Origin: Archaeoglobales archaeon | GTDB lineage: Archaea; Halobacteriota; Archaeoglobi; Archaeoglobales; Archaeoglobaceae | NCBI GenBank assembly: GCA_003663055.1 | Contig: QMZF01000070.1 | Span: forward strand, 1-6,103 | Reading direction: 5' to 3' | DNA: 6,103 nucleotides | In this document: positions 1 to 5,623 of the stretch, piece by piece | Layout: each line of letters begins with the position of its first letter | How positions within the stretch are numbered: the first letter of the stretch is position 1 | Position numbers and translations under genes: made by a program | Notes under the pieces: model-generated | Told to the model about the DNA's origin: nothing | The model's input: the letters and a program-made list of their open reading frames with translations, nothing else | Database searches by the model: none

Positions 1-570
1 AACCTCAGCATCGGCCAAAGCCGTTTCGCATCTCGGGCACCAGTTAACAACCATCTGCTTCCTTTCGAGCAATCCTCTATCGTATGCCCGTTTTATCGTC
101 CACCAAGCTGCGTTGATGTAATCAGCTTTGATCGTCATGTACGGATTTTCCCAGTCCATCCATACGCCTAGCCTCTTAAATTGATCCGTCATCGTATCTT
201 TGTTTTGCAAGGAATACTCCATGCACCGGGCGACGAATCTGTCTATTCCGTAACTTTCTATATCCCTCTTTGTTTTGAAACCAAACTCCTGCTCAACCTT
301 AACTTCAATCGGCAGGCCGTGCATGTCCCAACCGGGCGTATCTATTACCTTAAATCCCCGCATTCTCTTAAACCTCAGAACAGTATCTTTGATTACCTTA
401 TTCCAAGCGGTCCCAAGGTGAATACGGCCTGTTGTATAGGGAGGGCCATCAACGAAGAAGAACTCTTTATCTCCTCGTTGCCTGACCTTCTCGTAAATTT
501 CTCTATCCTCCCAGAATTTTGATATCTCCTCCTCGACGTCCTTAGGTGAATAGATGCTCGGGAAGCCCAT
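1..570 (-). CDS. ileS: Isoleucyl-tRNA synthetase, N-terminal part (cut by left edge)
   Basis: Cytoplasmic class I aminoacyl-tRNA synthetase that charges tRNA-Ile with isoleucine using ATP. Only the first 190 residues are in the window. Reading from the ATG at 570 the frame stays open to base 1. The class I ATP-binding signature is present: [17 protein letters not shown] at residues 42-58, with HLGT (51-54) as the HIGH motif. It is followed by [11 protein letters not shown] near residues 75-85, a stretch conserved in IleRS/ValRS/LeuRS, and [15 protein letters not shown] at 176-190, where the CPRC cysteines are typical of the family's zinc-binding region. The details of the HIGH region and its surroundings match archaeal IleRS better than ValRS. 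The editing domain (CP1), KMSKS loop and anticodon-binding domain lie beyond the edge. The ATG start is supported by the family N-terminus and a TATA-like box 24-33 bases upstream. No good ribosome binding site is seen, so the transcript is probably leaderless. The gene to its right is divergent. Confidence 0.95.
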   Translation of the reverse strand, partial: MGFPSIYSPKDVEEEISKFWEDREIYEKVRQRGDKEFFFVDGPPYTTGRIHLGTAWNKVIKDTVLRFKRMRGFKVIDTPGWDMHGLPIEVKVEQEFGFKTKRDIESYGIDRFVARCMEYSLQNKDTMTDQFKRLGVWMDWENPYMTIKADYINAAWWTIKRAYDRGLLERKQMVVNWCPRCETALADAEV

Positions 571-592
571 GACTGCCAGAGATTTGAATGTG

Positions 593-606
593 TTAAAATA
601 TTTTTG
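593..606 (-). promoter_or_regulatory. Probable TATA box of ileS
   Basis: Read on the minus strand, the sequence is CAAAAATATTTTAA, an AT-rich archaeal box A. Its centre is about 28 bases before the ileS ATG. With the usual archaeal spacing of about 26 bases, transcription would begin within a few bases of the start codon, giving a leaderless or nearly leaderless mRNA. This agrees with the lack of a Shine-Dalgarno sequence. It is inferred from position and composition only. Confidence 0.5.
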
Positions 607-683
607 TACTTCTCCCGTTACTAGCTTCGTTTAACAGATTGTTAGCTACTTAAAGAAAGACACATAGAAGTAGATTTTATCCA

Positions 684-738
684 ACGGTCTTCAACAGCTC
701 AATAACGATTACGGCCATGATGGGCCAGCTGACGGTCT
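684..738. repeat. Nested inverted repeat flanked by 7-base direct repeats
   Basis: CAGCT at 695-699 is complementary to AGCTG at 727-731. GGCC at 713-716 pairs with GGCC at 723-726 around a six-base ATGATG loop. The 3' arm (GGCCAGCTG, 723-731) is continuous, while the 5' arm is split by a 13-base bulge. ACGGTCT is found on both sides, at 684-690 and 732-738. The structure lies in the gap between ileS and the small plus-strand gene. It could be an operator, a leader RNA fold or chance, and nothing in the sequence decides between these. Confidence 0.3.
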
Positions 739-741
739 GTT

Positions 742-927
742 TTGCAGGACAAGGAATATATACCCCTTTTTGATAGTCATAAAAAAGACCAATCAAGGGA
801 GATGAGGTTGAAGGGGGCTAAACGATACCAAGATTGGATGGAAGACTTAAAGCCCGTAACCGATGAGGAGTTTGAAGAGCTCCTAAATGAGCCTCCAAAG
901 AAAAATAGAAGAAAAAGAAAGCGTTAG
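742..927 (+). CDS. Small charged hypothetical protein
   Basis: I do not recognise this protein. From the TTG at 742 it has 61 residues. The middle is rich in acidic and aromatic residues (YQDWMEDLKPVTDEEFEELL, about residues 29-48) and is probably helical. It ends in a very basic tail, PPKKNRRKRKR, which could bind nucleic acid, ribosome or membrane surface. There is no signal peptide, membrane segment or cysteine. The start is uncertain. The frame opens only after a stop at 730-732, leaving TTG 742 as the longest choice. However, a TATA-like AATATATA at 755-762 lies inside that frame and would place transcription near 784. That favours ATG 802 (41 residues), or TTG 808, which follows the Shine-Dalgarno-like GGAGATGA at 798-805. 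A T-rich terminator follows the stop. Codon content and the charged, helix-like sequence suggest a real gene, but there is no family match to confirm it. Confidence 0.5.
   Translation: MQDKEYIPLFDSHKKDQSREMRLKGAKRYQDWMEDLKPVTDEEFEELLNEPPKKNRRKRKR
755..762 (+). promoter_or_regulatory. Candidate TATA box for the short form of the small protein
   Basis: AATATATA is preceded by the purines AAGG, which resemble a weak BRE. Its spacing would put the transcription start near 784, 18-24 bases before ATG 802 or TTG 808. It lies within the coding frame of the longer TTG-742 form, so either the protein starts downstream or this AT run is only the codons for Glu-Tyr-Ile. Confidence 0.3.
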
Positions 928-958
928 TTTTTATTTTTATTATTTCTACTTTATTTTC
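926..958 (+). terminator. T-rich archaeal terminator after the small gene
   Basis: Directly after the TAG stop come repeated T runs (TTTTTATTTTTATTA, then TTTATTTTC) with no stem-loop, the usual form of intrinsic terminators in euryarchaea. The complementary strand is A-rich here, so it offers little termination for the converging HEAT gene. Confidence 0.6.
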
Positions 959-971
959 AATTTAAATTAAA

Positions 972-1424
972 TTACTTAAGAAAGCGAAGAAATTTATCCT
1001 TTGCTGCATCGATGAGCTTTCTCTCGGACAGCATTTTCGTCACAACGTCCTTTGGAATGTTAAGCATTCCAGAGATCGATTCCACTACTTCCCCAGCCTT
1101 CATCTGTCCTACCTCAACGAGCGCTTTTGCAGCCTCAACCCTTACGTCGATGCTATCATCCTCTTTAACAACCTTAACAAGAGAGGCTACCGCTCTCTCG
1201 TCGGCTACGTTCGCAAGCGCCCTAACGGCAGCTTTTCTAACGTCGATGCTGCTATCGCTTAAAGCTTTAATTAACGCTTCTACAGCGGAGCTATCACCAA
1301 CCTCTGCAAGGGCCTTTGCAGCCTCAACCCTTATTGAGACATCTTTGTGAGATAATGCTTTAATCAATCCACCAACGTCTTTCTTCTCCTTTAATTTTGC
1401 GACGTTTGGCTTTAGGAAGAACAT
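972..1424 (-). CDS. HEAT-repeat protein
   Basis: A 150-residue protein with three tandem HEAT repeats (PBS-lyase HEAT-like type) of about 31 residues each, near 16-46, 47-77 and 78-109. Each contains the telltale second helix: IRVEAAKALAEVGD, VRKAAVRALANVAD and VRVEAAKALVEVGQ. Such repeats stack into a helical solenoid that acts as a protein-protein scaffold, so no enzymatic role is implied. The N-terminal FFLKPNVAKLKEKKDV is a style I associate with archaeal HEAT proteins. The last 40 residues are not a HEAT repeat: IPKDVVTKMLSERKLIDAAKDKFLRFLK looks like a separate helical tail. There is no signal peptide or membrane segment, so it is probably cytoplasmic. A TTG lies immediately before the ATG at 1424 and the ATG is preferred. 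No Shine-Dalgarno is visible. It converges on the small charged gene and is divergent from the radical SAM gene. The partner is unknown. Confidence 0.85.
   Translation of the reverse strand: MFFLKPNVAKLKEKKDVGGLIKALSHKDVSIRVEAAKALAEVGDSSAVEALIKALSDSSIDVRKAAVRALANVADERAVASLVKVVKEDDSIDVRVEAAKALVEVGQMKAGEVVESISGMLNIPKDVVTKMLSERKLIDAAKDKFLRFLK
1126..1333. repeat. 19-base direct repeat inside the HEAT gene (1126-1144 and 1315-1333)
   Basis: TTTGCAGCCTCAACCCTTA occurs identically at both ends of this span, 189 bases apart, encoding the RVEAAKA core of the first and third HEAT repeats. A related block, CGTCGATGCT, appears at 1145-1154 and 1241-1250. Identity at the DNA level, synonymous positions included, suggests recent duplication or gene conversion between repeat units. 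Confidence 0.8.
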
Positions 1425-1477
1425 CAAAAATAGTTAAAAATCACGTAGATAAGTCTTGCCCATTATTTTTAGCCATC

Positions 1478-1494
1478 TTTTATTTTTTTAAACG
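1478..1494 (-). promoter_or_regulatory. Probable promoter of the HEAT gene
   Basis: On the minus strand, CGTTTAAAAAAATAAAA is a good AT-rich box A candidate. It would start transcription near 1461, leaving a leader of about 35 bases without a clear Shine-Dalgarno. A second candidate, CTAAAAATAAT at about 1462-1472, would give a leader of about 18 bases. The sequence alone does not choose between them. Confidence 0.35.
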
Positions 1495-1540
1495 ATTTTT
1501 GCAAAAGCATAGCAAAGCTCCACACGGATGTTAGAGCAAT

Positions 1541-1549
1541 CTTTAAAAG
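1541..1549 (+). promoter_or_regulatory. TATA box of the radical SAM gene
   Basis: CTTTAAAAG is centred about 23 bases before ATG 1568 and 26 before ATG 1571. This is the spacing expected when transcription starts on the initiation codon itself. The bases before the ATG (GCCCAATTGAA) hold no Shine-Dalgarno, so a leaderless mRNA is likely and the second ATG (1571) may be the true start. Confidence 0.5.
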
Positions 1550-1567
1550 GATGCAAGCCCAATTGAA

Positions 1568-2500
1568 ATGATGTTTAGACCAAGCTATCTCGAGTTGTAT
1601 GAGAGCGGGGAATTGGAAAGAAGAGTGGAGAAGCTGTACAAGATACTTGAGTCCTGCGAGTTGTGCCCGAGGAAGTGCGGGGTAAACAGACTCGAAGGTG
1701 AGAAGGGGTTCTGTAAAGCCGGTAAGGAACCGATGGTTTCGAGCTACTTCCCGCACTTTGGAGAAGAAGAACCCTTGGTTGGATCGAATGGTTCCGGAAC
1801 GATCTTCCTTACGAACTGCAACCTTCGATGCGTCTATTGCCAAAACTACGAAATAAGTCATCTGGGAATCGGAAAAGAGGTGTCGGTAGAGGTAGTTGCT
1901 CAAATGATGCTCGAACTGCAAAAGCTGGGCTGCCACAACATAAACTTCGTTACACCAACCCACTACGCTCCACAGCTCGTCAAGGCAATAGCTATTGCTG
2001 CAGAAAGAGGATTGAAGCTGCCAATAGTCTGGAATTGCAGCGGTTACGAGAACGTTGAAATCATAAAGCTGCTCGACGGCATCGTTGACATCTACATGCC
2101 GGATATTAAGTATAGCTCAAAAGAAGCTGCAGAGAAGTATTCAAAAGCCCCGGACTACTTCGATAGGTGCAAAGAGGCTGTCAAAGAGATGCACAGGCAG
2201 GTCGGAGACCTGAAGATTCACAACGGGATAGCGTACAGAGGTTTGCTCATCAGGCATTTGGTACTGCCAAACCGCTTAGCGGGAAGCGAGGAGATCCTGA
2301 AGTTCATCGCAAGTTTGTCAAAGAACAGCTATGTGAACATAATGGCTCAGTACAGGCCCGAGGGCGAGGCATTTAAGTACGAGGAGCTTAATCGAAGGCC
2401 GACAAGAGAAGAATTTTTAGAGGTGATAGAGCTTGCCAACGAACTCGGTTTAACGAGGGGATTGCAGCCAAAGCATCTATTTTGGTATTTACTTGAATAA
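1568..2500 (+). CDS. Radical SAM protein of the PflX family (COG1313 type)
   Basis: A 310-residue iron-sulfur enzyme with the radical SAM signature CxxxCxxC at C84, C88 and C91 (TNCNLRCVYCQNYEIS). These cysteines bind the [4Fe-4S] cluster that cleaves S-adenosylmethionine. A separate N-terminal cluster, C30, C33, C37 and C49 (CELCPRKCGVNRLEGEKGFCKAG), probably binds a second metal centre. The linker HFGEEEPLVGSNGSGTIF (63-80) and the later blocks NINFVTPTHYAPQ, NCSGYENVEIIKLLDGIVDIYMPDIKY and VKEMHRQVGDL match the family often named PflX or 'pyruvate formate-lyase activating enzyme-related'. The name is historical. The reaction is unknown and no glycyl-radical enzyme is nearby, so activation of pyruvate formate-lyase should not be assumed. 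Length is normal and all motif cysteines are present, so it should be functional and cytoplasmic. It starts with a double ATG (1568 or 1571) behind a well-spaced TATA box. It converges on the carboxyltransferase gene with five bases between stop codons. Confidence 0.9.
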   Translation: MMFRPSYLELYESGELERRVEKLYKILESCELCPRKCGVNRLEGEKGFCKAGKEPMVSSYFPHFGEEEPLVGSNGSGTIFLTNCNLRCVYCQNYEISHLGIGKEVSVEVVAQMMLELQKLGCHNINFVTPTHYAPQLVKAIAIAAERGLKLPIVWNCSGYENVEIIKLLDGIVDIYMPDIKYSSKEAAEKYSKAPDYFDRCKEAVKEMHRQVGDLKIHNGIAYRGLLIRHLVLPNRLAGSEEILKFIASLSKNSYVNIMAQYRPEGEAFKYEELNRRPTREEFLEVIELANELGLTRGLQPKHLFWYLLE

Positions 2501-2505
2501 TAACG

Positions 2506-3936
2506 CTACATCGGTCTTACCTCAACCCTGTACTTCGAGCCGTCAACCTCAACCTCAAATCTGCCCTCAACGCTTGCAACGCTGCTGGGGAACGGCTCCT
2601 CCTGAATCTCACCCTGCAAAAACTTCAAACCGGTTTGAGGAAAGAGTGCGTATATGAGTACATTCTCGTCACTCGCCTCTATTCCAAGTTCTTCAAGCTC
2701 ACTCTTCCTCTTTTCAAACTCCGGTTCGAGCAAATCGGCAGGTCTGCAGTCTATCGGCCTTTCATCGCCAAGAATTAGTCTTACGATTTCTTCCCTTATT
2801 GGCGCTGGCGTCTTTCCGTACATACCCTTAACCAGATCCTTCGTCTCCTTCGGCACAACCTTGTAGCGTTCTCCGGTAAGCACGTTGAGCACAGCCTGCA
2901 CACCAACGATCTGACTCGTTGGAGTTACAAGAGGTACGTATCCCAAATCCTCCCTTACCTTTGGAACCTCTTTAAGAACGTCAGGCAGCTTGTCCAAAGC
3001 ATTTTGCTCCTTTAGCTGCGCTATCAGGTTGGAAAACATCCCTCCCGGTATCTGGTAAACGAGGACGTTCGTGTCGGGAATCGTTGATAGAGGATTGAGG
3101 TAACCGGAGTACTTCTCCCTGATCTTCATGAAGTAGTCTCTAACCTCCATCAGAACGTCGAGGCTCACGCCCGTATCGTATCCCATTTCGTTCAACGCAT
3201 ATACCAAACTCTCCGTTGGTGGATGTGATGTTCCCATACTAAGTGGTGACATGCACGTGTCTATCATCTCCGCTCCAGCTTCTACGCTCTTTAGCAAGGC
3301 CATCGATGCCATTCCACTCGTGTAGTGCGAATGGACATCAATCGGCAGACCAACTTCCCTCTTTAAAGCCTTAACGAGTTCGTACGCCACTTTTGGAGAA
3401 AGCAAACCGGCCATATCCTTGACGCAGATCGAGTCAACTTCGAGCTCGGCAAGCTGGTTTGCTATATCCACGTACCTCTCTATGGTATGGACGGGCGATA
3501 TCGTGTAGCAAATTGCGCCCTGAACGTGTGTGTCAAACTTCTTAGCAGTCTTTATCGCCGTCACAAGATTTCTTACATCGTTCAGGGCATCGAATATACG
3601 GAATACGTCAAGTCCGATTTCAGCTGTCTTTGTGACGAACTTCTCAACGATGTCGTCGGGGTAATGCTTGTAACCTACGAGGTTCTGTCCCCTTAACAGC
3701 ATGGAAATAAGCGTGTTCTTCACCCTCTTCCTGATCTCCCTTAACCTTTCCCAAGGATTCTCGTTCAAGAAGCGGTGGCAGGAATCGAATGTTGCTCCAC
3801 CCCAAACCTCAAAGCAGTAAATTCCAGCGCTATCGAATGTCTCAAGAATTGGAAGGATGTCCCTCGTTCTCATCCTTGTTGCGAGGAGGGACTGATGACC
3901 ATCTCTTAGCGTTAGGTCAACTATCTTCACCCTCAT
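2506..3936 (-). CDS. pycB: Pyruvate carboxylase subunit B / oxaloacetate decarboxylase alpha-type carboxyltransferase
   Basis: Carboxyltransferase that moves CO2 between carboxybiotin and pyruvate/oxaloacetate. In archaea this usually replenishes oxaloacetate together with a biotin carboxylase (PycA). The 476-residue protein has the HMGL-like TIM barrel. DLTLRDGHQSLLATRMRT (7-24) supplies the metal-binding Asp12. K173 in CVKDMAGLLSP corresponds to the carbamylated lysine of the family, and H202 and H204 in HSHYTSG are metal ligands. The conserved PycB/OadA C-terminal region follows (about 290-450), including IPGGMFSNL and VTPTSQIVG. The protein then stops at FEVEVDGSKYRVEVRPM, where many relatives continue through a linker into a biotinyl domain with an AMKM-type motif. 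No such domain or lysine is present, so biotin must be on another protein. ATG 3936 is preferred over an upstream TTG at 3963: GGGTGG lies four bases before it, and a TATA box is well placed. A decarboxylase role cannot be excluded from sequence alone, since the membrane subunit genes are not in view. Confidence 0.9.
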   Translation of the reverse strand: MRVKIVDLTLRDGHQSLLATRMRTRDILPILETFDSAGIYCFEVWGGATFDSCHRFLNENPWERLREIRKRVKNTLISMLLRGQNLVGYKHYPDDIVEKFVTKTAEIGLDVFRIFDALNDVRNLVTAIKTAKKFDTHVQGAICYTISPVHTIERYVDIANQLAELEVDSICVKDMAGLLSPKVAYELVKALKREVGLPIDVHSHYTSGMASMALLKSVEAGAEMIDTCMSPLSMGTSHPPTESLVYALNEMGYDTGVSLDVLMEVRDYFMKIREKYSGYLNPLSTIPDTNVLVYQIPGGMFSNLIAQLKEQNALDKLPDVLKEVPKVREDLGYVPLVTPTSQIVGVQAVLNVLTGERYKVVPKETKDLVKGMYGKTPAPIREEIVRLILGDERPIDCRPADLLEPEFEKRKSELEELGIEASDENVLIYALFPQTGLKFLQGEIQEEPFPSSVASVEGRFEVEVDGSKYRVEVRPM

Positions 3937-3940
3937 TCTA

Positions 3941-3946
3941 CCACCC
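3941..3946 (-). promoter_or_regulatory. Shine-Dalgarno of pycB that decides the start
   Basis: On the minus strand GGGTGG lies four bases (TAGA) before ATG 3936. It is the clearest ribosome binding site in the window and argues against the TTG at 3963, which would add nine residues (MVSLGVGGR) that the family lacks. Confidence 0.55.
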
Positions 3947-3966
3947 ACGCCCAGCGAAACCAATGG

Positions 3967-3981
3967 GTTTATTTTATTTTT
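3967..3981 (-). promoter_or_regulatory. TATA box of pycB
   Basis: On the minus strand AAAAATAAAATAAAC is centred about 37 bases before ATG 3936. It predicts transcription from about 3947, leaving a leader of roughly 11 bases that holds the ribosome binding site. Beyond it lie three minus-strand T6 tracts (3994-3999, 4034-4039, 4064-4069) that could stop transcription coming from upstream. Confidence 0.55.
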
Positions 3982-4185
3982 CTTTCATTCTACAAAAAAG
4001 GAATTGAGGCGCAAAAGGCAGAGAACTTTCCTTAAAAAATTGGATTGCTTCCCAAAGGATGGTAAAAAACAGATGGTTCTCACATATTTTTATCATTTAA
4101 TATTAATCACGCTTTCTCTTCCCATAAGAGATATGAGACCTTTGATTCCACTGCAACCCATTCTTCACTTTCGCACCACTCGCAA
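3982..4185. other. AT-rich gap between divergent pycB and recJ-like genes
   Basis: This is the central part of the 279-base gap between the two start codons. No credible protein gene is seen: the longest open frames use TTG starts or overlap the recJ-like gene. It contains three A6/T6 tracts and a 6-base inverted repeat, TCTCTT (4115-4120) with AAGAGA (4126-4131), around a five-base loop. A minus-strand TATA-like run at 4190-4203, with T6 at 4064-4069 downstream, would frame a short minus-strand RNA of about 100 bases, but there is no conserved fold or box C/D motif to support it. Confidence 0.35.
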
Positions 4186-4201
4186 GCTTTATTTTTTATA
4201 A
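4185..4201 (+). promoter_or_regulatory. Promoter of the recJ-like gene
   Basis: AGCTTTATTTTTTATAA is an AT-rich box A region. The CTTTATTT part (4187-4194) is centred about 26 bases before GTG 4216, giving transcription that begins at the start codon. No Shine-Dalgarno precedes the GTG, so a leaderless mRNA is likely. Confidence 0.5.
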
Positions 4202-4215
4202 CGAAGACTTTCCAC

Positions 4216-5589
4216 GTGGACTCACTAAAACTTCTCAGCAAGGCATGTGAAATAGCATTGAAGCTGAAGAGGCAAGGCGAAGTTCTCGTCGTAACCCACA
4301 TCGATGCCGATGGGATTACTTCCGGCTCGATAGCCCTGCAAGCACTTGAGAGAGCCGGGATTGAATCGGATATTCTCTTCGTCAAGCAACTCGATCCCCA
4401 AACCATCGAGAAAATCGCTGACAGAAACGTTTTCACGTGGTTTACAGATTTGGGCAGCGGGCAGCTCGATTTAATTTCTGCAAGTAAGATAGAATGCGTC
4501 ATAACGGATCACCACGTCCCTCAAGGAAGCTACGAGTTTCAGCTAAACCCCCACGATTTTGGTATCGACGGCAGCTACGAGCTTTCTGGCTCGGCAACAA
4601 CGTACTTGGTTGCAAAAAGCATGGGGTTAAACTACGACCTCGTTAGCCTTGCAGTAGTTGGAGCGGTGGGCGATCTACAGGATTCAAAGCACGGAAAGCT
4701 CGTTGGTATCAACAGGGAAATTCTAGAGGAAGGAGTAAACCATGGATTCGTTGCGGCAGTAAGAGATCTCAGACTCTTCGGCAAGCAAACGAGGCCCGTT
4801 TACAAAATGCTCGAGTACACGTTCGATCCGTACTTGCCGGGGATAAGTGGGAATGAAAAAGGGGCGATAGAGCTAATGGAGAGTCTTGGTGTAGCGATAA
4901 AGGAAAACGGACTCTGGAGACGTTGGATAGACCTAACCATGGAGGAAAAGCAGGTAATAGTTTCTGAGCTCGTGAAGGTTTGTATTGAAGCTGGTCATCC
5001 AATGAGCTCGATAAAAAGACTCGTCGGCGAGACATACATACTGCTCCATGAAGCGGAAGGAACAGAACTTAGGGATGCGATGGAGTTCTCAACACTCCTC
5101 AACGCTACTGCAAGATACGGACATGAGGATGTTGGCTTAAAAGTGTGCATGGGCGATAGAGGTGAGGCTTTCAGGAAAGCAAGAAATCTGCTGCGGAACC
5201 ACCGCAGGAATCTTTCCGAGGGAATAAAGCTCGTTGACGAAATAGGAATTGTGGAAATGGATAACATCCAGTACTTCCATGCAGAGGATAAAATACTCGA
5301 TACGATCGTTGGCATCGTTGCTGGAATGTGCTTCTGCAAAGCTAACCTGAGAAAACCGATCATCGCTTTCGCAAACAATGGAAGTGATGTCAAGGTTTCC
5401 GCGAGGGCAACACAGAGGCTCGTAGAAAAAGGCGTTCACTTGGCAAACGCTTTAAGCATAGCAGCCGAAAAGGTTGGAGGGAAGGGTGGGGGACATAGTA
5501 TCGCTGCTGGAGCTTTAATTCCAGCTGGCAGTGAGAACGAGTTTTTGAGGGAGTTGGATAAGATCGTAGGGAGCCAACTCTGCAGATGA
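4216..5589 (+). CDS. Archaeal RecJ-like single-strand exonuclease (DHH/DHHA1 phosphoesterase)
   Basis: A 457-residue member of the archaeal RecJ/GAN/Cdc45-related DHH family, metal-dependent nucleases acting on single-stranded DNA or RNA ends in repair and replication. The DHH motifs are intact: THIDADG (27-33, motif I), TDLG (77-80, with Asp78), DHH (98-100, motif III) and GDLQD (152-156, motif IV aspartate). The C-terminal DHHA1 domain carries GGKGGGHSIAAGA (421-433), the glycine-rich substrate-binding loop. With all metal ligands present it should be an active nuclease rather than a degenerate Cdc45-like scaffold. Some archaeal relatives bind GINS (the GAN proteins), and whether this one does cannot be read from sequence. 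The GTG start fits the family N-terminus, and no in-frame ATG occurs before Met136, well past the DHH motif. The length is typical of the archaeal single-domain form. A winged-helix gene follows 34 bases downstream. Archaea usually have several paralogues, so a precise symbol is withheld. Confidence 0.9.
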   Translation: MDSLKLLSKACEIALKLKRQGEVLVVTHIDADGITSGSIALQALERAGIESDILFVKQLDPQTIEKIADRNVFTWFTDLGSGQLDLISASKIECVITDHHVPQGSYEFQLNPHDFGIDGSYELSGSATTYLVAKSMGLNYDLVSLAVVGAVGDLQDSKHGKLVGINREILEEGVNHGFVAAVRDLRLFGKQTRPVYKMLEYTFDPYLPGISGNEKGAIELMESLGVAIKENGLWRRWIDLTMEEKQVIVSELVKVCIEAGHPMSSIKRLVGETYILLHEAEGTELRDAMEFSTLLNATARYGHEDVGLKVCMGDRGEAFRKARNLLRNHRRNLSEGIKLVDEIGIVEMDNIQYFHAEDKILDTIVGIVAGMCFCKANLRKPIIAFANNGSDVKVSARATQRLVEKGVHLANALSIAAEKVGGKGGGHSIAAGALIPAGSENEFLRELDKIVGSQLCR

Positions 5590-5590
5590 A

Positions 5591-5602
5591 AAGTTTAATC
5601 TA
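5591..5602 (+). promoter_or_regulatory. Weak TATA box between recJ-like and winged-helix genes
   Basis: AAGTTTAATCTA in the 34-base gap is centred about 27 bases before ATG 5624, right for a separate leaderless transcript. The weak purine run AAGAGAGA just before the ATG could instead serve as a ribosome site on a read-through mRNA. Both modes are possible. Confidence 0.35.
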
Positions 5603-5623
5603 TCCTCCACGCTAAAGAGAGAT

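Noticed and set aside
181..522. 113-residue open frame on the plus strand
   Set aside because: It is antisense to the ileS catalytic core, whose minus-strand translation matches the family residue by residue.
717..734. ATGATGG followed by CTGA, resembling C and D boxes of a guide RNA
   Set aside because: The boxes are only about five bases apart, too close for a guide, and no second C'/D' pair or terminal stem is present.
1441..1476. 11-codon open frame upstream of the HEAT gene on the minus strand, as a possible regulatory leader peptide
   Set aside because: The best TATA box would start transcription inside it, so it would not be translated, and its sequence shows no attenuation feature.
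1469..1963. 164-residue open frame on the minus strand
   Set aside because: It runs antisense through the radical SAM gene, over the codons for its CxxxCxxC motif, and the translation has no family character. It also covers the promoter region of the sense gene.
4004..4201. 65-residue plus-strand open frame in the pycB/recJ gap
   Set aside because: It has a TTG start with no ribosome site, overlaps the recJ-like promoter, and its low-complexity translation shows no domain.
4107..4502. 131-residue open frame on the minus strand, ending in a charged CEWCESEEW segment
   Set aside because: Most of it is antisense to the DHH domain of the recJ-like gene. The plausible-looking end lies in the intergenic gap but has no start codon of its own there apart from one leaving 14 residues.
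4995..5439. Two overlapping minus-strand open frames within the recJ-like gene
   Set aside because: Both are antisense to well-conserved DHH-family coding sequence, with Ser/Phe-rich translations typical of complementary frames.
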